Source: Panulirus ornatus
Taxonomy: Eukaryota > Arthropoda > Malacostraca > Decapoda > Palinuridae
Length of the DNA: 64,000 nt
NCBI RefSeq assembly: GCF_036320965.1
Contig: NC_092271.1
Location: 1,469,411-1,533,410, forward strand
Reading direction: 5' to 3'
This document shows, one piece after another, positions 1-12,742 of this stretch. Position 1 is the first letter of the stretch. The number at the start of each line of letters is the position of its first letter. The translations under genes and the position numbers were made by a program. The notes below the pieces were generated by a model. That model was not told the origin of the DNA. It searched no databases and saw only the letters and a program-made list of their open reading frames with translations.

Positions 1-195
1 CACCTGATCTAAATAATCACGTGCACCTGATCTAAATAATCACGTGCACCTGATCTAAATAATCACGTGCACCTGATCTAAATAATCACGTGCACCTGAT
101 CTAAATAATCACGTGCACCTGATCTAAATAATCACGTGCACCTGATCTAAATAATCACGTGCACCTGATCTAAATAATCACGTGCACCTGATCTA
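1..195. repeat. 23-bp tandem satellite with E-box palindromes
   Basis: Eight identical 23-bp units (starts at 1, 24, 47, 70, 93, 116, 139, 162) are followed by an 11-bp partial unit. Each unit carries CACCTG and, across the unit junction, the palindrome CACGTG; both are E-box hexamers. Perfect unit identity implies recent expansion or homogenisation. The array reaches the left edge of the window, so its true length is unknown. Regulatory function is not shown. Confidence 0.95.
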
Positions 196-2580
196 GATAT
201 TTGTATTTGGTTTAAAAAACAAAACAAGACACTCGTACATTTGCACAATATATTCATCATTTTTTCCTGTTGGTCGTAACTTTATATATTTACAAATATT
301 TCATGTGATCAAAGATAAAACAAAAGTCAATCCTTTATAGTTTTACCCTATAAAGGGGTCAACAGGTCCCCCCCCCCCACCCGAGTACCTACTTTTCGTC
401 CCTCTAGTGGCTTCGTCGTGGCGCTCGTCCTCAGACCCAGCTGCACCTGCTTCCACTGGTCATTAGAACTCACTTTTCGTCCCTTCATTGGTCCAAGCTG
501 GCACCGTAGCACTCAAACTGGTCCTCGTGACGATATATTCGTCCTCCCGCTGAACTAATCCCAAGTCCTTTCGCTGGTATCAACAACTCTTTGTCCTGCC
601 AATGATCTTACAATACAAATCCTCGCCTTCCCTTTCCTTCTTAGAGGAGAAGCTCGTCCTCCCTCTTGACCTTAGCTTGCATGTACTGCATCCAGTGTTG
701 CTTGGTTCGTTAGCGAGTACTCGAGGGGTCTTGGTTGAAATAAATATATGGACAATACTCAGTCTCTCCACAGCAAGTACTTCTTGTGACAATTATTAGT
801 CGCCTAATAAGATTTTCAAAGATACGTATCAATGTACAAACTATACCTAAACTTTCTTAATCCTAGAACGCTATCCTTAGGTCTGTCTGGCCCAACGCTT
901 CTCGATGTTCGTTTGTTCAGCGGAGTTACCATATGTGCATGACCAAATGGGTCACTCTACCTTCAGTTCTTGTTCAGACATGGCCGAGGGCGGGTACTTC
1001 ACTCTGTGCTCCCATTCCTTCTTTGTGTTTTGTGGTGTTTGGGTCCGATAGACCAATTGATGTTGTTGTGGATGAATATTCTGCACATAATAAATGTCCG
1101 ACAGATCATGGTCATGCACGGGAGCTCTCCACCTGTCAGGAGGGAGCAGGTGGTCTGGAGAATGGATACCTTTGATATCATATCCTTGAATGAATAGCTT
1201 TTGTGTTATGTTGAAAAGAATAATGTCTCCCTTTATACATATCTCATTTTTTTTCTTTTAAGATGAACACTTCCATTTATGTTTTCTTTATCTTTTTATC
1301 TTAATCAGGTAAAGTAGTTCTCGAAGTTCATGTATATTTTTGTTTTCAATAAATTGTCATTAGATCTTTCCCCTCACTGGATCTGTTGGATCCGACGGTA
1401 GTGAAAGTGTTGTAACACATGACGATTGTGTCCCAGGGTTAGAAATATCATACAGTCTTCTGATAAACTTGCTCGAGGCATGAACATATTAGACTCAGTT
1501 CTAGCCACAAATAATGGTCTCGCTGGTAGTGTGCTCAGAGAAACTCTGGTCCAAGTGTTCAACGTCAAATGTTTATGATGTAACTTTCATTTCTGTTTTG
1601 CTATGTTGATCAACACAACAGTCGAGGAATTTTAGTCTCATAGATGAAGCTGATCTTCACATCCTCATGAGAGGATAAGACACGACGACATTGTCAGGGA
1701 AACGATGTTGACGTAGCTTAGAAAAGGTTTAGTTTGACGAAAGTACTTACGATTCGTTGCACATAAAGGAATGAGTTATTACAAAAAATTAATGCACAGC
1801 AAAATCTTGAAAAACTATATTCCATTCGCTATTTCAATCAAAGACACATTTATGTACTGGGCCACTGTGATCACTCCCACCTACTGTCGTTCACAATTAA
1901 GCTATAGAGACAGAGTGGAATGGAAACAAATACATCAGACCTGAGACTTATTTCATTAAATTTATGACTTTACAGAAGCTTTCTAACATGAAAATTTCTG
2001 AAGTAGATTTTTGGGAAGTCAAAACGTCACAGAAATGAATCTCAACCTTAACGAATTTTTTTTTTCATATCATCCCGATTTCCAAATCTGTCTTGATAAA
2101 TGATAACATACCATTCAGACTGTTAGCACAGTAAGCCTCCTGAAACTCTACAAACCATCCTTCTCTTCCCTTCTATGGTCTACGATCAATATCAAAATTT
2201 CATGAAAAACGGAGCATAACAGAGTCAAATATAATATCCATCTTTCACACAAACAGTACAAATTTAGGGCCAATTGTTACACCACCACCACACTGCGCAC
2301 AAACCTCGCATGATACATCTAGGACAGCTTCAACCAAACACGTCCCCTGCCACCACACACTATTTGCAAAAGACATCAGTAAAGAACTTGACATCGTACC
2401 CGACACATTCTAACACAAGATATCTGATCCTGCCTTCCAAAACTGCCACATGAAAGGTTAGTCAAAGTGACTGCTGCCTGCTACACCAGTGTCATTTACA
2501 AATGGAGATCACGAAGGAACTGTTCCTTCTCCATACATCTTCAAGTCTCGTCTTCCACTACGTACTTCCCGTCATCTTCT
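196..2580. other. unassigned non-coding DNA
   Basis: I see no convincing gene, RNA or transposon here. Open frames are under about 80 codons and lack domain-like residue patterns. A C-homopolymer lies near 368-378. AT-rich stretches at 1200-1370 and 1740-2100 look like ordinary intergenic or intronic DNA. Confidence 0.5.
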
Positions 2581-2624
2581 AACCTAACCTAACCTAACCT
2601 AACCTAACCTAACCTAACCTAACC
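2579..2624. repeat. interstitial telomeric-type repeat (AACCT)n
   Basis: Eight perfect AACCT pentamers plus AACC, equal to TTAGG on the other strand, the canonical arthropod telomere unit. The tract is short (44 bp) and internal, so it is an interstitial telomeric sequence rather than a chromosome end. It lies about 150-200 bp upstream of a decayed Jockey-like LINE remnant. Confidence 0.9.
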
Positions 2625-2769
2625 AAACTTCAACACTACACAGGCAATAAGCACCCATGCAACGCTATGTTAGAATGTCTGCATGACATTGGAATCCCGC
2701 CGTCACCTTTTTGTTCTGTGTATCCTCCTCTTAGCCGGTATGGTCGACAGTTCCCGCTCAACAAACCTT

Positions 2770-3480
2770 TAACATGTTTATTAACACACAAGACACACAC
2801 GTGACTTACTGGTGCCAGAAGTGGAGAACAAACCTCTACAAACAAATCATCCACTTCACCCTAACATACGCCTCACCAACCCGGTCATCCACTCTCTACA
2901 AAACACACACAACACAAAAAAACAAACTACACAAAACAGAACACTCAGAACAATCATTGGCTGACTAACGACCAGAAACATGCAGTACAATCCCACCTCA
3001 ATACACACGGCTTTCAGTTCTTTTCAATGGCACTAAATCCTTTCTACCTGAAGGACATCATCACCGACCATCAAACCTGCGATGGAAATTAAAACCTCAC
3101 CTCTGACTCTCACTTCATCATCCTGCTCTTACCGATCCTCAAACAAACGTGACACAGAGCAAGTACGTATATAGACACCTTAATTGCCCAACAAACATTA
3201 ACAATAGTCCTGACATCTTGGTTTTAAACTGTCCTCCACCAACAGACGTGTATCTGAAACCATATTGTCCAGGTCTATAAAGGATATGTTTTCTCATGTT
3301 TGTTGTGGACACGACCCTCTCCTCTCCAACATCACAAGACCCTTCATGTCCATGATCCAACTTCCATACTGAAGACAATGATCACGTAATGAACCGGCCT
3401 CCTCTCACCACACACTGACGTGCGCATCTCATCACACTTGGGCACAGCAGGATAACGTGTTGTTAAACTGAGGTTTCAGC
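2770..3480 (+). mobile_element. decayed Jockey-like non-LTR retrotransposon, C-terminal remnant
   Basis: Across shifting frames, conceptual translation gives short blocks typical of the region after the reverse transcriptase in Jockey-type LINEs of arthropods: TLTYASP, then TQNRTLRTIIG, then CGHDPLL near 3300. The blocks occur in the expected order but in different frames, with stops between them, so this is an old dead copy. The RT catalytic core is not visible. Family placement is from remembered motif order, not alignment; it could be another clade of the same superfamily. Confidence 0.5.
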
Positions 3481-5114
3481 AACTTGATATAAAGATACTC
3501 CACCGTTCTCAGCTGATCATTCCCATCTAGATGGATATTACACAAATGCGAAGGTCATCTGATGTAGGGAAATACAGCCCACGACCAGCACTGCTCAACC
3601 GGCCCGGATGTCCACCCGTTGCTCTCCTGCGGGCTGGCATAGTGCTGGCTGTATGGGTTCCCATATAGCAGTAAGGGCAAAGAAAACTACGACCGAGCTC
3701 AGGTCAGAGAGCATACGATCATGAAGACAAAAAAAACGCTGAATATAATAGTGTTTATGGATACAAATCTAAAACATACTTCAAGGATTAAACTGACATA
3801 AATATCTCCCAAACTGACTGCAAATTTATATCTGTAAAGTCTGTTATATTTCAAAGACCACATGGCGGCCGCCCCGCTCTCTTCCCTCGTCTGGCGTTTC
3901 GTTTGAATCATACGAGTCTTCACAACACGACCGGACCAACTCCTGATTCAGAGGCGATCGTGTACTAGCTGTGTGCCTCTGTACACAGCATAAGGACATC
4001 ACTTGAATAGTGCAATGTTCTCATACGTCTGGATAATTCTAAAATAAATGACTTGATTTTGTTATAATTAGAGAACGTTAGAGTCATTTTGTATCATAAC
4101 AACACTCAAAACCAAGTTAAACAACATGAAATTTCCGATGCCTATGAATGTGGTGTAATTGTAATGTTTTCGTACCGTATTGTTTTACATATAGCTTTGT
4201 GCTTTACTGATTGGATTTAATTTCATGTTCAAGTTTTGTATCTTCAACTGTGTCTGTTTAATTCATGAATCATGGTATGACGATATGACGAAACTTTTAT
4301 CATAAAATGAAAAAAAGTAACGAAAATATTGTTAAAAGATTTACGAGTTTATATTCTGGAAATGTTTTCATTGTTGTGGTACACAATATTACAAGTTATG
4401 TCTCACTACAAGGGTTGTAGGAGTGAAACGATTGTGAGCAACACTGGCAGAACAACTAGCCAGGAAATCTTCTAATCATTTTAATTCAATGTTATGAAAT
4501 GTCTCGAAAACATTCGTCTCTCATCAACGAAAACAAATTGTCTTCCTAACTAAGATGTCATCCATGACATCCTCGTATGTGGCTAAGAATATGTCTGACG
4601 CATCTAAGTCGTGATCGGTTTCTTAACACATTGCATTATAGCACTATCTTGCATGTTGAGTTTAGTCCACACTCAGAGGTAATGGGAAGGGATTTTCCCC
4701 CTTCTGATACTGGCATGTTAACATTTCCAGAGTTGGTCGAATCATTTTCATTACGTTACTATCAACTGGTCATAGATTCATTCCTCTACCTATGGTATGG
4801 GCAGGAAATAACTATTTCCGTTTCCATACGAAAATACATTTTCACAAATTTTGTGTTGATATTACCCACAGCCGCTACGTAACACAGTGGAGGATGAAGA
4901 TGTATCTTAACTACCAACAACACAACTACTTTGTTTCATATATCACTGCTGTGCACTATAGTGCACAACAGTGAATTATATAATGACAAGAAAAGCTCTC
5001 TTCTTATCATGTAAGGTAAGATATGGGAAGGATAACATGAGCGAATTCTCAGATTATAGAATATAAGTCTGTTGCCTGATCAAGTGTATGGGAGAGTGAG
5101 TGAGTGAGTAGTGC
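3481..5114. other. unassigned DNA with one imperfect inverted repeat
   Basis: An imperfect inverted repeat lies at about 3568-3662: the left arm near 3570-3598 (GGGAAATACAGCC, then AGCACT) matches the reverse complement of the right arm near 3639-3664 (AGTGCTGGCTGTATGGG). The rest, including AT-rich 4000-4560, shows nothing I recognise. The frame at 4577-4882 (101 codons) has no recognisable domain. Confidence 0.4.
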
Positions 5115-6310
5115 AGTGCAGAACATGGTTGGAATGTGTGGACCAAGTGTTACTTTGAAGAATTTGTCTGAGAAATACTTGAAGAAAGAGATGAAGGAGG
5201 AAACATTTATCTGACTGGAGAAATGGGATTACATGACTTAGAGACGTGCCTCTGGGAAGGCGTCATGAATATATGATGAAGCGGATAAGCTACCAGTTGC
5301 ATTCGGGAGTTTTCATCGAGAGCGGAAGTAGTGTGGGCGAATAGGATGGGAGGAAGGTAAGATGTTCTCAGTGATGGTGGGCCTGCGTCAAGGGTGTGTT
5401 ATGTCACCTTGGCTGTTTAATCTGCTCATGGACCGGGTAATGATGGAGGTAAACTGGAATATATTGAACCAGAGAATGAATCTACACTATACTGATGGTT
5501 GGAAGCTGGGAGGAAACTCAGTTGCCATCTGCCATGGTTTTTGAGGCAGATTTAAGAAACTCCAAAAACCTGATGTATGAGTTTAGGAAAGTGTGTGAAA
5601 GAAGGAAGATGAAAGATAATGTGAATAAAAATGAGGCAGTGAAAGGTATCTGTGAGATAAGACAGTATGACCTGAATGTAAATACGAACGCATAGGCCCT
5701 GGAGGAAGTGTGTTAATCTAAGTACATGGGAGTGGATATGGCTGGAGGAAGTGGTGACTATGGCTGTGGAAGGAATCCTTAGGGCTGAAGTAAGTTATAG
5801 GATCGAGAGGAGCCCACTGTGTTGGTGCATTACGGAGAGCGTGGTTGGATATATCTGAAGGTATGAAATCTCCCTAAGGTGCTGTATGAATCTGATTCCT
5901 CTTCCATAAATGTCAAAGAAGGGAAGAGTGTTGACATGTTGGATATGAAATGCTTGAGGACACTACGTTGTGTGAGGCAGGCTGAGGTAGTAAGTGCAGA
6001 CTGACTGAGAGAGAGGGTGTCCTGAAATGAATCGAATCTATCGAAAGAATGAGATGAAAAAGAGTGAGGAAGCGAAGGGGGCAGGAGAGACCAAGAAGGA
6101 GATGGAAGGATGAAGTAAAAGAGGCTTTGAAGTTTCGTTGCCTACACATGAAGGAGGTTCAGACATGCACAGGATATGATGAATTAGGTCGATGTGGCAT
6201 ACGGTAAACAATGTGCTGAATTTGGACTGAACCAGAGCACATGAAGCGGTCAGAGGAAGCGACGGAATGGTCTTTGGCGCTTAACTGTGGACGGTGGACT
6301 TCGAGTTTCC
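5115..6310 (+). mobile_element. RTE-like LINE, copy 1 (old, highly diverged)
   Basis: This is the most diverged member of the window's main LINE family. Sequence near 5135-5185 matches the block before the RT motif A region in other copies, and 5362-5450 translates to the motif B block [18 protein letters not shown]. Later fragments match the C-terminal domain (5930-6180) and the start of the 3' UTR (about 6185-6270). Most of the FADD region is lost, and frames are broken by many indels and stops. Its divergence shows the family has been in this genome for a long time. Confidence 0.75.
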
Positions 6311-6747
6311 CGTGTTGGACATTATATAATTCTTAACAGATCACAAGAGCAGACTCACTGAACAGATTGCCAGAACTGGCAGCACCTCAGAAATTCATGT
6401 GGAGCTCGTCCCTCAGAAACATCTTAAGTCGCAGGTCAAATTGCTGCCATAAAACAATAAAGTATCTCTTGTGAACAGAGGTTGACTGTTCGATCAGTAA
6501 AACCAAACACCTTTCTGAAAAAGGAGTTCCTGGTGATGACCCTGGGCAGTTCTCTTGAAATCAATTTCTTGTCAGCGCTGCTCCTGAGGCGCCACAAAAC
6601 ATGGCCATTCAGGAGCAACACTTGTAGCTTACATGTCTGCTCGCGTGTAACACTGAGGATGATCTGATCACAGGAGGACATCCCAAGGTCGGCATCGTTG
6701 ACGTCTACTTCAGTAAGTTGTTAAGTTTTAATAACTGACAAGTCAAC
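6311..6747. other. unassigned spacer
   Basis: No recognisable gene or element lies between the old copy 1 and the 5' UTR of copy 2. Short open frames on both strands at 6436-6681 have no domain signature. Confidence 0.4.
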
Positions 6748-8116
6748 CCATCCCTATACGCATTCCTCACGTGTCGTAGAAGGCGACTAAAAGGGACGGG
6801 AGCGGGGGGCTGGAAACCCTCCCCTCCTTGCATTTTAACTCTTTAAAAGGGGAAACAGAAGAAGGCGTCACTCGGGGAGTGCTCATCCTCCTCGAAGGCT
6901 CAGATTGGGGTGTCTAAATGTGTGCGCATGTAACCAAGATGAGAAAAAAGGAGAGATAGGAAGTATGTTTGAGGAGAGGAACCTGGATGTTTTGTCTCAG
7001 TGAAACGAAGCTCAAGGGTAAAGGGGAAGAGTACTTTGGGAATGTCTTGGGAGTAAAGTCAGGGGATAGTGAGAGGACAAGAGCAAGGGAAGGAGTAGCA
7101 GTACTCCTGAAACAGGAGTTGTGGGAGTATGTGATAGAATGTAAGTAACTAAACTCTAGATTTATATGGGTAAAATTGAAAGTGGATGGAGAGAGATGGG
7201 TGATCATTGTTGCATATGCACTTGGGCATGAGAAGAAAGATCATGAGAGGCAAGTGTTTTGAGAGCAGCTGAATGAGTGTGTTTGTAGTTTTGATACACG
7301 AGGCCGGGTTATAGTGATGGATGATTGCAATGCAAAGGTGAGTAATGTGGCAGTTGAAGGAATAATTGGTGTACATTGGGTGTTCAGTGTTGTAAATGGA
7401 AATGGTGAAGAGCTTGTAGATTTATGTGCTGAAAAAGAACTGGTGATTGGGAATACCTGTTTAAAAAGCGAGATATACCTAAGTATACGAATGTAAGTAG
7501 GAGAGATGGCCAGAGAGCGTTTTTGGATTACGTGTTAATTGACAGGCGCGCGAAAGAGAGAATTTTGGATGTTAATGTGCTGAGAGGTGCAACTAGAGGG
7601 ATGTCTGATCATTATCTTGTGGAGGCAAAGGTGAAGATTTGTGGGGGTTTTCAGAAAAGAAGAGAGAATGTTGGGGGGGAAGAGGGTGGTGAGAGTAATT
7701 GAGCTGGGAAGGAGACTTGTGTGAGGAAGTACCAGGAGAGACTGAGTACAGAATGGATAAAGGTGAGAACAAAGGAGGTAAGGGGAGTGTGGGAGGAATG
7801 GAATGTATTTAGGAAAGCAGTGATGGCTTGAGCAAAAGATGCTTGTGGCATGAGAAGCGTGGGAGGTGGGATGATTAGAAAGGGTAGTGGGTGGTGGGAT
7901 GAAGAGGTAAGATTATTAGTGAAAGAGAAGAGGGAGGCATTTGGACGATTTTTGCAGGGAAAAAATGCAAATGAGTGGGAGATATATAAAAGAAAGAGAC
8001 AGGAGGTCAAGAGAAAGGTGCAAGAGGTGAAAAAGAGGGCAAATGAGATTTAGGGTGAGAGTGTATCAGTAAGTTTTAGGGAGAATAAAAAGATATTTTG
8101 GAAGGAGGTAAATAAA

Positions 8117-8797
8117 GTGCGTAAGACAAGGGAGCAAATGGGAACTTCAGTGAAGGTGGCTAATGGGGAGGTGATAACAAGTAGTGGTGATGTGGGAAGG
8201 ATATGGAGTGAATATTTTGCAGGTTTGTTGAATGTGTTTGATGATAGAGTGGCAGATATAGGGTGTTTTGGTCGAGGTGGTGTGCAAAGTGAGAGGGTTA
8301 GGGAAAATGATTTGGTAAACAGAGAAGACGTAGTAAAAGCTTTGCGGAAGATGAAAGCCGGCAAGGCAGCAGGTTTGGATGGTATTGCAGTGGAATTTAT
8401 TAAAAAAGGGGGTGACGGTATTGTTGACTGGTTGGTAAGGTTACTTAATGTATGTATGATTCATGGTGAGGCGCCTGAGGATTGGCGGAATGCGTGCAAA
8501 GTGCCATTGTATAAAGGCAAAGGGGATAAGAGTGAGTGCTCAAATTACAAAGGTATAAGTTTGTTGAGTATTCCTGATAAATTATATGGGAGGGTATTGA
8601 TTGAGAGATTGAAGGCATGTACAGAGCATCAGATTGGGGAAGAGCAGTGTGGTTTCAGAAGTGGCAGAGGATGTGTGGATCAGTTGTTTGCTTTGAAGAA
8701 TGTATGTGAGAAATACTTCGAAAAGCAAATGGATTTGTATGTAGCATTTATGGATCTGGAGAAGGCATATGATAGAGTTGATAGAGATGCTCTGTAG
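8117..8797 (+). pseudogene. reverse transcriptase fragment of LINE copy 2 (palm, N-terminal half)
   Basis: A 226-codon open segment encodes the end of the linker and the first RT motifs, including [16 protein letters not shown] and the motif A block [15 protein letters not shown]. It ends at a TAG where other copies have TGG, so the protein would lack the catalytic FADD motif. The frame resumes at 8819. In the family this enzyme copies the element's RNA at a nicked target; here it is part of a dead copy. Confidence 0.85.
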
Positions 8798-8818
8798 AAG
8801 GTACTAAGAATATATGGT

Positions 8819-9274
8819 GTGGGAGGCAAGTTGTTAGAAGCAGTGAAAAGTTTTTACCGAGGATGTAAGGCATGTGTACGTGTAGGAAGAGAGGAAAGTG
8901 ATTGGTTCTCAGTGAATGTAGGTTTGCGGCAGGGGTGTGTGATGTCTCCATGGTTGTTTAATTTGTTTATGGATGGGGTTGTTAGGGAGGTGAATGCAAG
9001 AGTTTTGGAAAGAGGGGCAAGTATGCAGTCTGTTGGGGATGAGAGAGCTTGGGAAGTGAGTCTGTTGTTGTTCGCTGATGATACAGCGCTGGTGGCTGAT
9101 TCATGTGAGAAACTGCAGAAGCTGGTGACTGAGTTTGGTAAAGTGTGTGAAAGAAGAAAGTTAAGAGTAAATGTGAATAAGAACAAGGTTATTAGGTACA
9201 GTAGGGTTGAGGGTCAAGTCAATTGGGGGGTAAGTTTGAATGGAGAAAAAACTGGAGGAAGTAAAGTGTTTTAG
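8819..9274 (+). pseudogene. reverse transcriptase fragment of LINE copy 2 (motifs B and C)
   Basis: A 151-codon open segment continues the RT after the stop at about 8796. It holds motif B ([18 protein letters not shown]) and the catalytic motif C ([11 protein letters not shown]). It loses register at a homopolymer insertion near 9245, where GGAGAAAAACTGG of other copies has an extra A; the C-terminal domain continues in another frame from 9240. Confidence 0.85.
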
Positions 9275-9842
9275 ATACCTGGGAGTGGATCTGGCAGCGG
9301 ATGGAACCATGGAAGCGGAAGTGAATCATAGGGTGGGGGAGGGGGCGAAAATCCTGGGAGCCTTGAGGAATGTGTGGAAGTCGAGAACATTATCTCTGAA
9401 AGCAAAAATGACTATGTTTGAAGGAATAGTGGTTCCAACAATGTTGTATGGTTGCGAGGCGTGGGCTATGGATAGAGTTGTGCGCAGGAGGGTGGATGTG
9501 CTGGAAATGAGATGTTTGAGGACAATATGTGGTATGAGGTGGTTTGATCGAGTAAGTAATGTAAGGGTAAGAGAGATGCGTGGAAATAAGAAGAGCGTGG
9601 TTGAGAGAGCAGAAGAGGGTGTTTTGAAATGGTTTGGGCACATGGAGAGAATGAGTGAGGAAAGATTGACTAAGAGGATATATGTGTCGGAGGTGGAGGG
9701 AACGAGGAGAAGTGGGAGACCAAATTGGAGGTGGAAAGATGGAGTGAAAAAGATCTTGAGTGATCGGGGCCTGAACATGCAGGAGGGTGAAAGGCGGGCA
9801 AGGAATAGAGTGAATTGGAACGTTGTGGTATATCGGGATTGA
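9240..9842 (+). pseudogene. C-terminal domain of LINE copy 2
   Basis: A 200-codon open segment encodes the region after the RT: the [17 protein letters not shown] block, [33 protein letters not shown] and the basic [12 protein letters not shown] segment. It stops at the family's normal terminator after VVYRD. RTE-type elements carry a comparable GH..RM block downstream of the palm. It is separated from its RT only by the frameshift near 9245. Confidence 0.85.
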
Positions 9843-10308
9843 CGTGCTGTCAGTGGATTGAACCAGGGCGTGTGAAGCGTCTGAGCTAAACCATGGATAG
9901 TTTTTCGGGAACTGGATGTGGAAAGGGAGCTGTGTTTTGGTGCATTATACATAACAGCTAGTGAATGAGTGTGAACGAACTTGCCTTTGTTGTCATTTTC
10001 TGGCGCTACCTAGCGAGCGTGCGGGGTTAGGGGTTGTCATTTTATGTGTGGTGAGGTGGGGACGGAAATGAATAAAGGCAGCAAGTATGAAGTATGTACA
10101 TATGTATATGTGTATATCTTTGTGTATGTATATATGTATATGTTTTGGTATGTATATGTACGTGTGTGGATGTGTATGTATACATGTGTGTATGTGGGTG
10201 GGTTGGGCCACTCTTTCGTTTGTTGGCTTGCGCTACCTCGCTAATGCGGGAGACAGCGACAAAGTGTAATACATAGAGAAAAAAAGAAATATATATATAT
10301 TATATATA

Positions 10309-12742
10309 TATTATCTTGTGGAGGCTAAGGTGAAGATTTGTATGGGTTTTCAGAAAAGAAGAGTGAATGTTGGGGTGAAGAGGGTGGTGAGAGTAAGTGA
10401 GCTTGGGAAGGAGACCTGTGTGAGGAAGTACCAGGAGAGACTGAGTACAGAATGGAAAAAGGTGAGAACAATGGAAGTAAGGGGAGTGGGGGAGGAATGG
10501 GATGTATTTAGGGAATCAGTGATGGATTGCGCAAAAGATGCTTGTGGCATGAGAAGAGTGGGAGGTGGGTTGATTAGAAAGGGTAGTGAGTGGTGGGATG
10601 AAGAAGTAAGAGTATTAGTGAAAGAGAAGAGAGAGGCATTTGGACGATTTTTGCAGGGAAAAAATGCAATTGAGTGGGAGACGTATAAAAGAAAGAGACA
10701 GGAGGTCAAGAGAAAGGTGCAAGAGGTGAAAAAAAGGGCAAATGAGAGTTGGGGTGAGAGAGTATCATTAAATTTTAGAGAGAATAAAAAGATGTTCTGG
10801 AAGGAGGTAAATAAAGTGCGTAAGACAAGGGAGCAAATGGGAACTTCAGTGAAGGGCGCAAATGGGGAGGTGATAACAAGTAGTGGTGATGTGAGAAGGA
10901 GATGGAGTGAGTATTTTGAAGGTTTGTTGAATGTGTTTGATGATAGAGTGGTAGATATAGGGTGTTTTGGTCGAGGTGGTGTGCAAAGTGAGAGGGTTAG
11001 GGAAAATGATTTGGTAAACAGAGAAGAGGTAGTGAAAGCTTTGCGGAAGATGAAAGCCGGCAAGGCAGCAGGTTTGGATGGTATTGCAGTGGAATTTATT
11101 AAAAAAGGGGGTGACTCTACTGTTGACTGGTTGGTAAGGTTATTTAATGTATGTATGACTCATGGTGAGGTGCCTGAGGATTGGCGGAATGCGTGCATAG
11201 TGCCATTGTACAAAGGCAAAGGGGATAAGAGTGAGTGCTCAAATTACAGAGGTATAGGTTTGTTGAGTATTCCTGGTAAATTATATGGGAGGGTATTGAT
11301 TGAGAGGGTGAAGGCATGTACAGAGCATCAGATTGGGGAAGAGCAGTGTGGTTTCAGAAGTGGTAGAGGATGTGTGGATCAGGTGTTTGCTTTGAAGAAT
11401 GTATGTGAGAAATACTTAGAAAAGCAAATGGATTTGTATGTAGCATTTATGGATCTGGAGAAGGCATATGATAGAGTTGATAGAGATGCTCTGTGGAAGG
11501 TATTAAGAATATACGGTGTGGGAGAGAAGTTGTTAGAAGCAGTGAAAAGTTTTTATCGAGGATGTAAGGCGTGTGTACGTGTAGGAAGAGAGGAAAGTGA
11601 TTGGTTCTCAGTGAATGTAGGTTTGCGGCAGAGGTGTGTGATGTCTCCATGGTTGTTTAATTTGTTTATGGATGGGGTTGTTAGGGAGGTAAATGCAAGA
11701 GTTTTGGAAAGAGGGGCAAGTATGAAGTCTGTTGGGGATGAGAGAGCTTGGGAAGTGAGTCAGTTGTTGTTCGCTGATGATACAACGCTGGTGGCTGATT
11801 CATGTGAGAAACTGCAGAAGCTGGTGACTGAGTTTGGTAAAGTGTGTGGAAGAAGAAAGTTAAGAGTAAATGTGAATAAGAGCAAGGTTATTAGGTACAG
11901 TAGGGTTGAGGGTCAAGTCAATTGGGAGGTGAGTTTGAATGGAGAAAAACTGGAGGAAGTGAAGTGTTTTAGATATCTTGGAGTGGATCTGGCAGCGGAT
12001 GGAACCATGGAAGCGGAAGTGGATCATAGGGTGGGGGAGGGGGCGAAAATTCTGGTAGCCTTGAAGAATGTGTGGAAGTCAAGAACAATATCTCGGAAAG
12101 CAAAAATGGGTATGTTTGAAGGAATAGTGGTTCCAACAATGTTGTATGGTTGCGAGGCGTGGGCTATGGATAGAGTTGTGCGCAGGAGGATGGATGTGCT
12201 GGAAATGAGATGTTTGAGGACAATGTGTGGTGTGAGGTGGTTTGATCGAGTGAGTAACGTAAGGGTAAGAGAGATGTGTGGAAATAAAAAGAGCGTGGTT
12301 GAGAGAGCAGAAGAGGGTGTTTTGAAGTGGTTTGTGCACATGGAGAGAATGAGTGAGGAAAGATTGACCAAGAGGATATATGTGTCGGAGGTGGAGGGAA
12401 CGAGGAGAAGAGGGAGTCCAAACTGGAGGTGGAAAGATGGAGTGAAAAAGATTTTGTGTGATCGGGGCCTGAACATGCAGGAGGGTGAAAGGAGGGCAAG
12501 GAATAGAGTGAATTGGAGCGATGTGGTATACCGGGGTTGACGTGCTGTCAGTGGATTGAATCAAGGCATGTGAAGCGTCTGGGGTAAACCATGGAAAGCT
12601 GTGTAGGTATGTATATTTTGCGTGTGTGGACGTATGTATATACATGTGTATGGGGGTGGGTTGGGCCATTTCTTTCCTCTGTTTCCTTGCGCTACCTCGC
12701 AAACGCGGGAGACAGCGACAAAGTATAATAAAAAAAAAAGAA

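Larger units (their letters stand above)
6748..10288 (+). mobile_element. RTE-like LINE, copy 2 (near full length, inactivated)
   Basis: It begins in the family 5' UTR (the block GTCGTAGAAGGCGACTA at about 6774), runs through endonuclease, linker, RT and C-terminal domain, and ends in the long 3' UTR form (9841-10288) with an AATAAA near 10072 and the terminal hairpin at 10231-10258. Damage is extensive. The endonuclease GDLNA motif reads DDCNA near 7318. Stops interrupt the endonuclease and linker. A TAG replaces the Trp codon after motif A near 8796, and one extra A in a run near 9245 shifts frame. The RT motifs [23 protein letters not shown] and FADDTAL remain readable. Confidence 0.93.

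Noticed and set aside
9326..9952. 208-codon minus-strand frame (and similar Ser/Pro/His-rich frames opposite every LINE copy)
   Set aside because: These mirror the conserved LINE coding strand and recur in every copy; they are antisense shadows of the RT and C-terminal domain.
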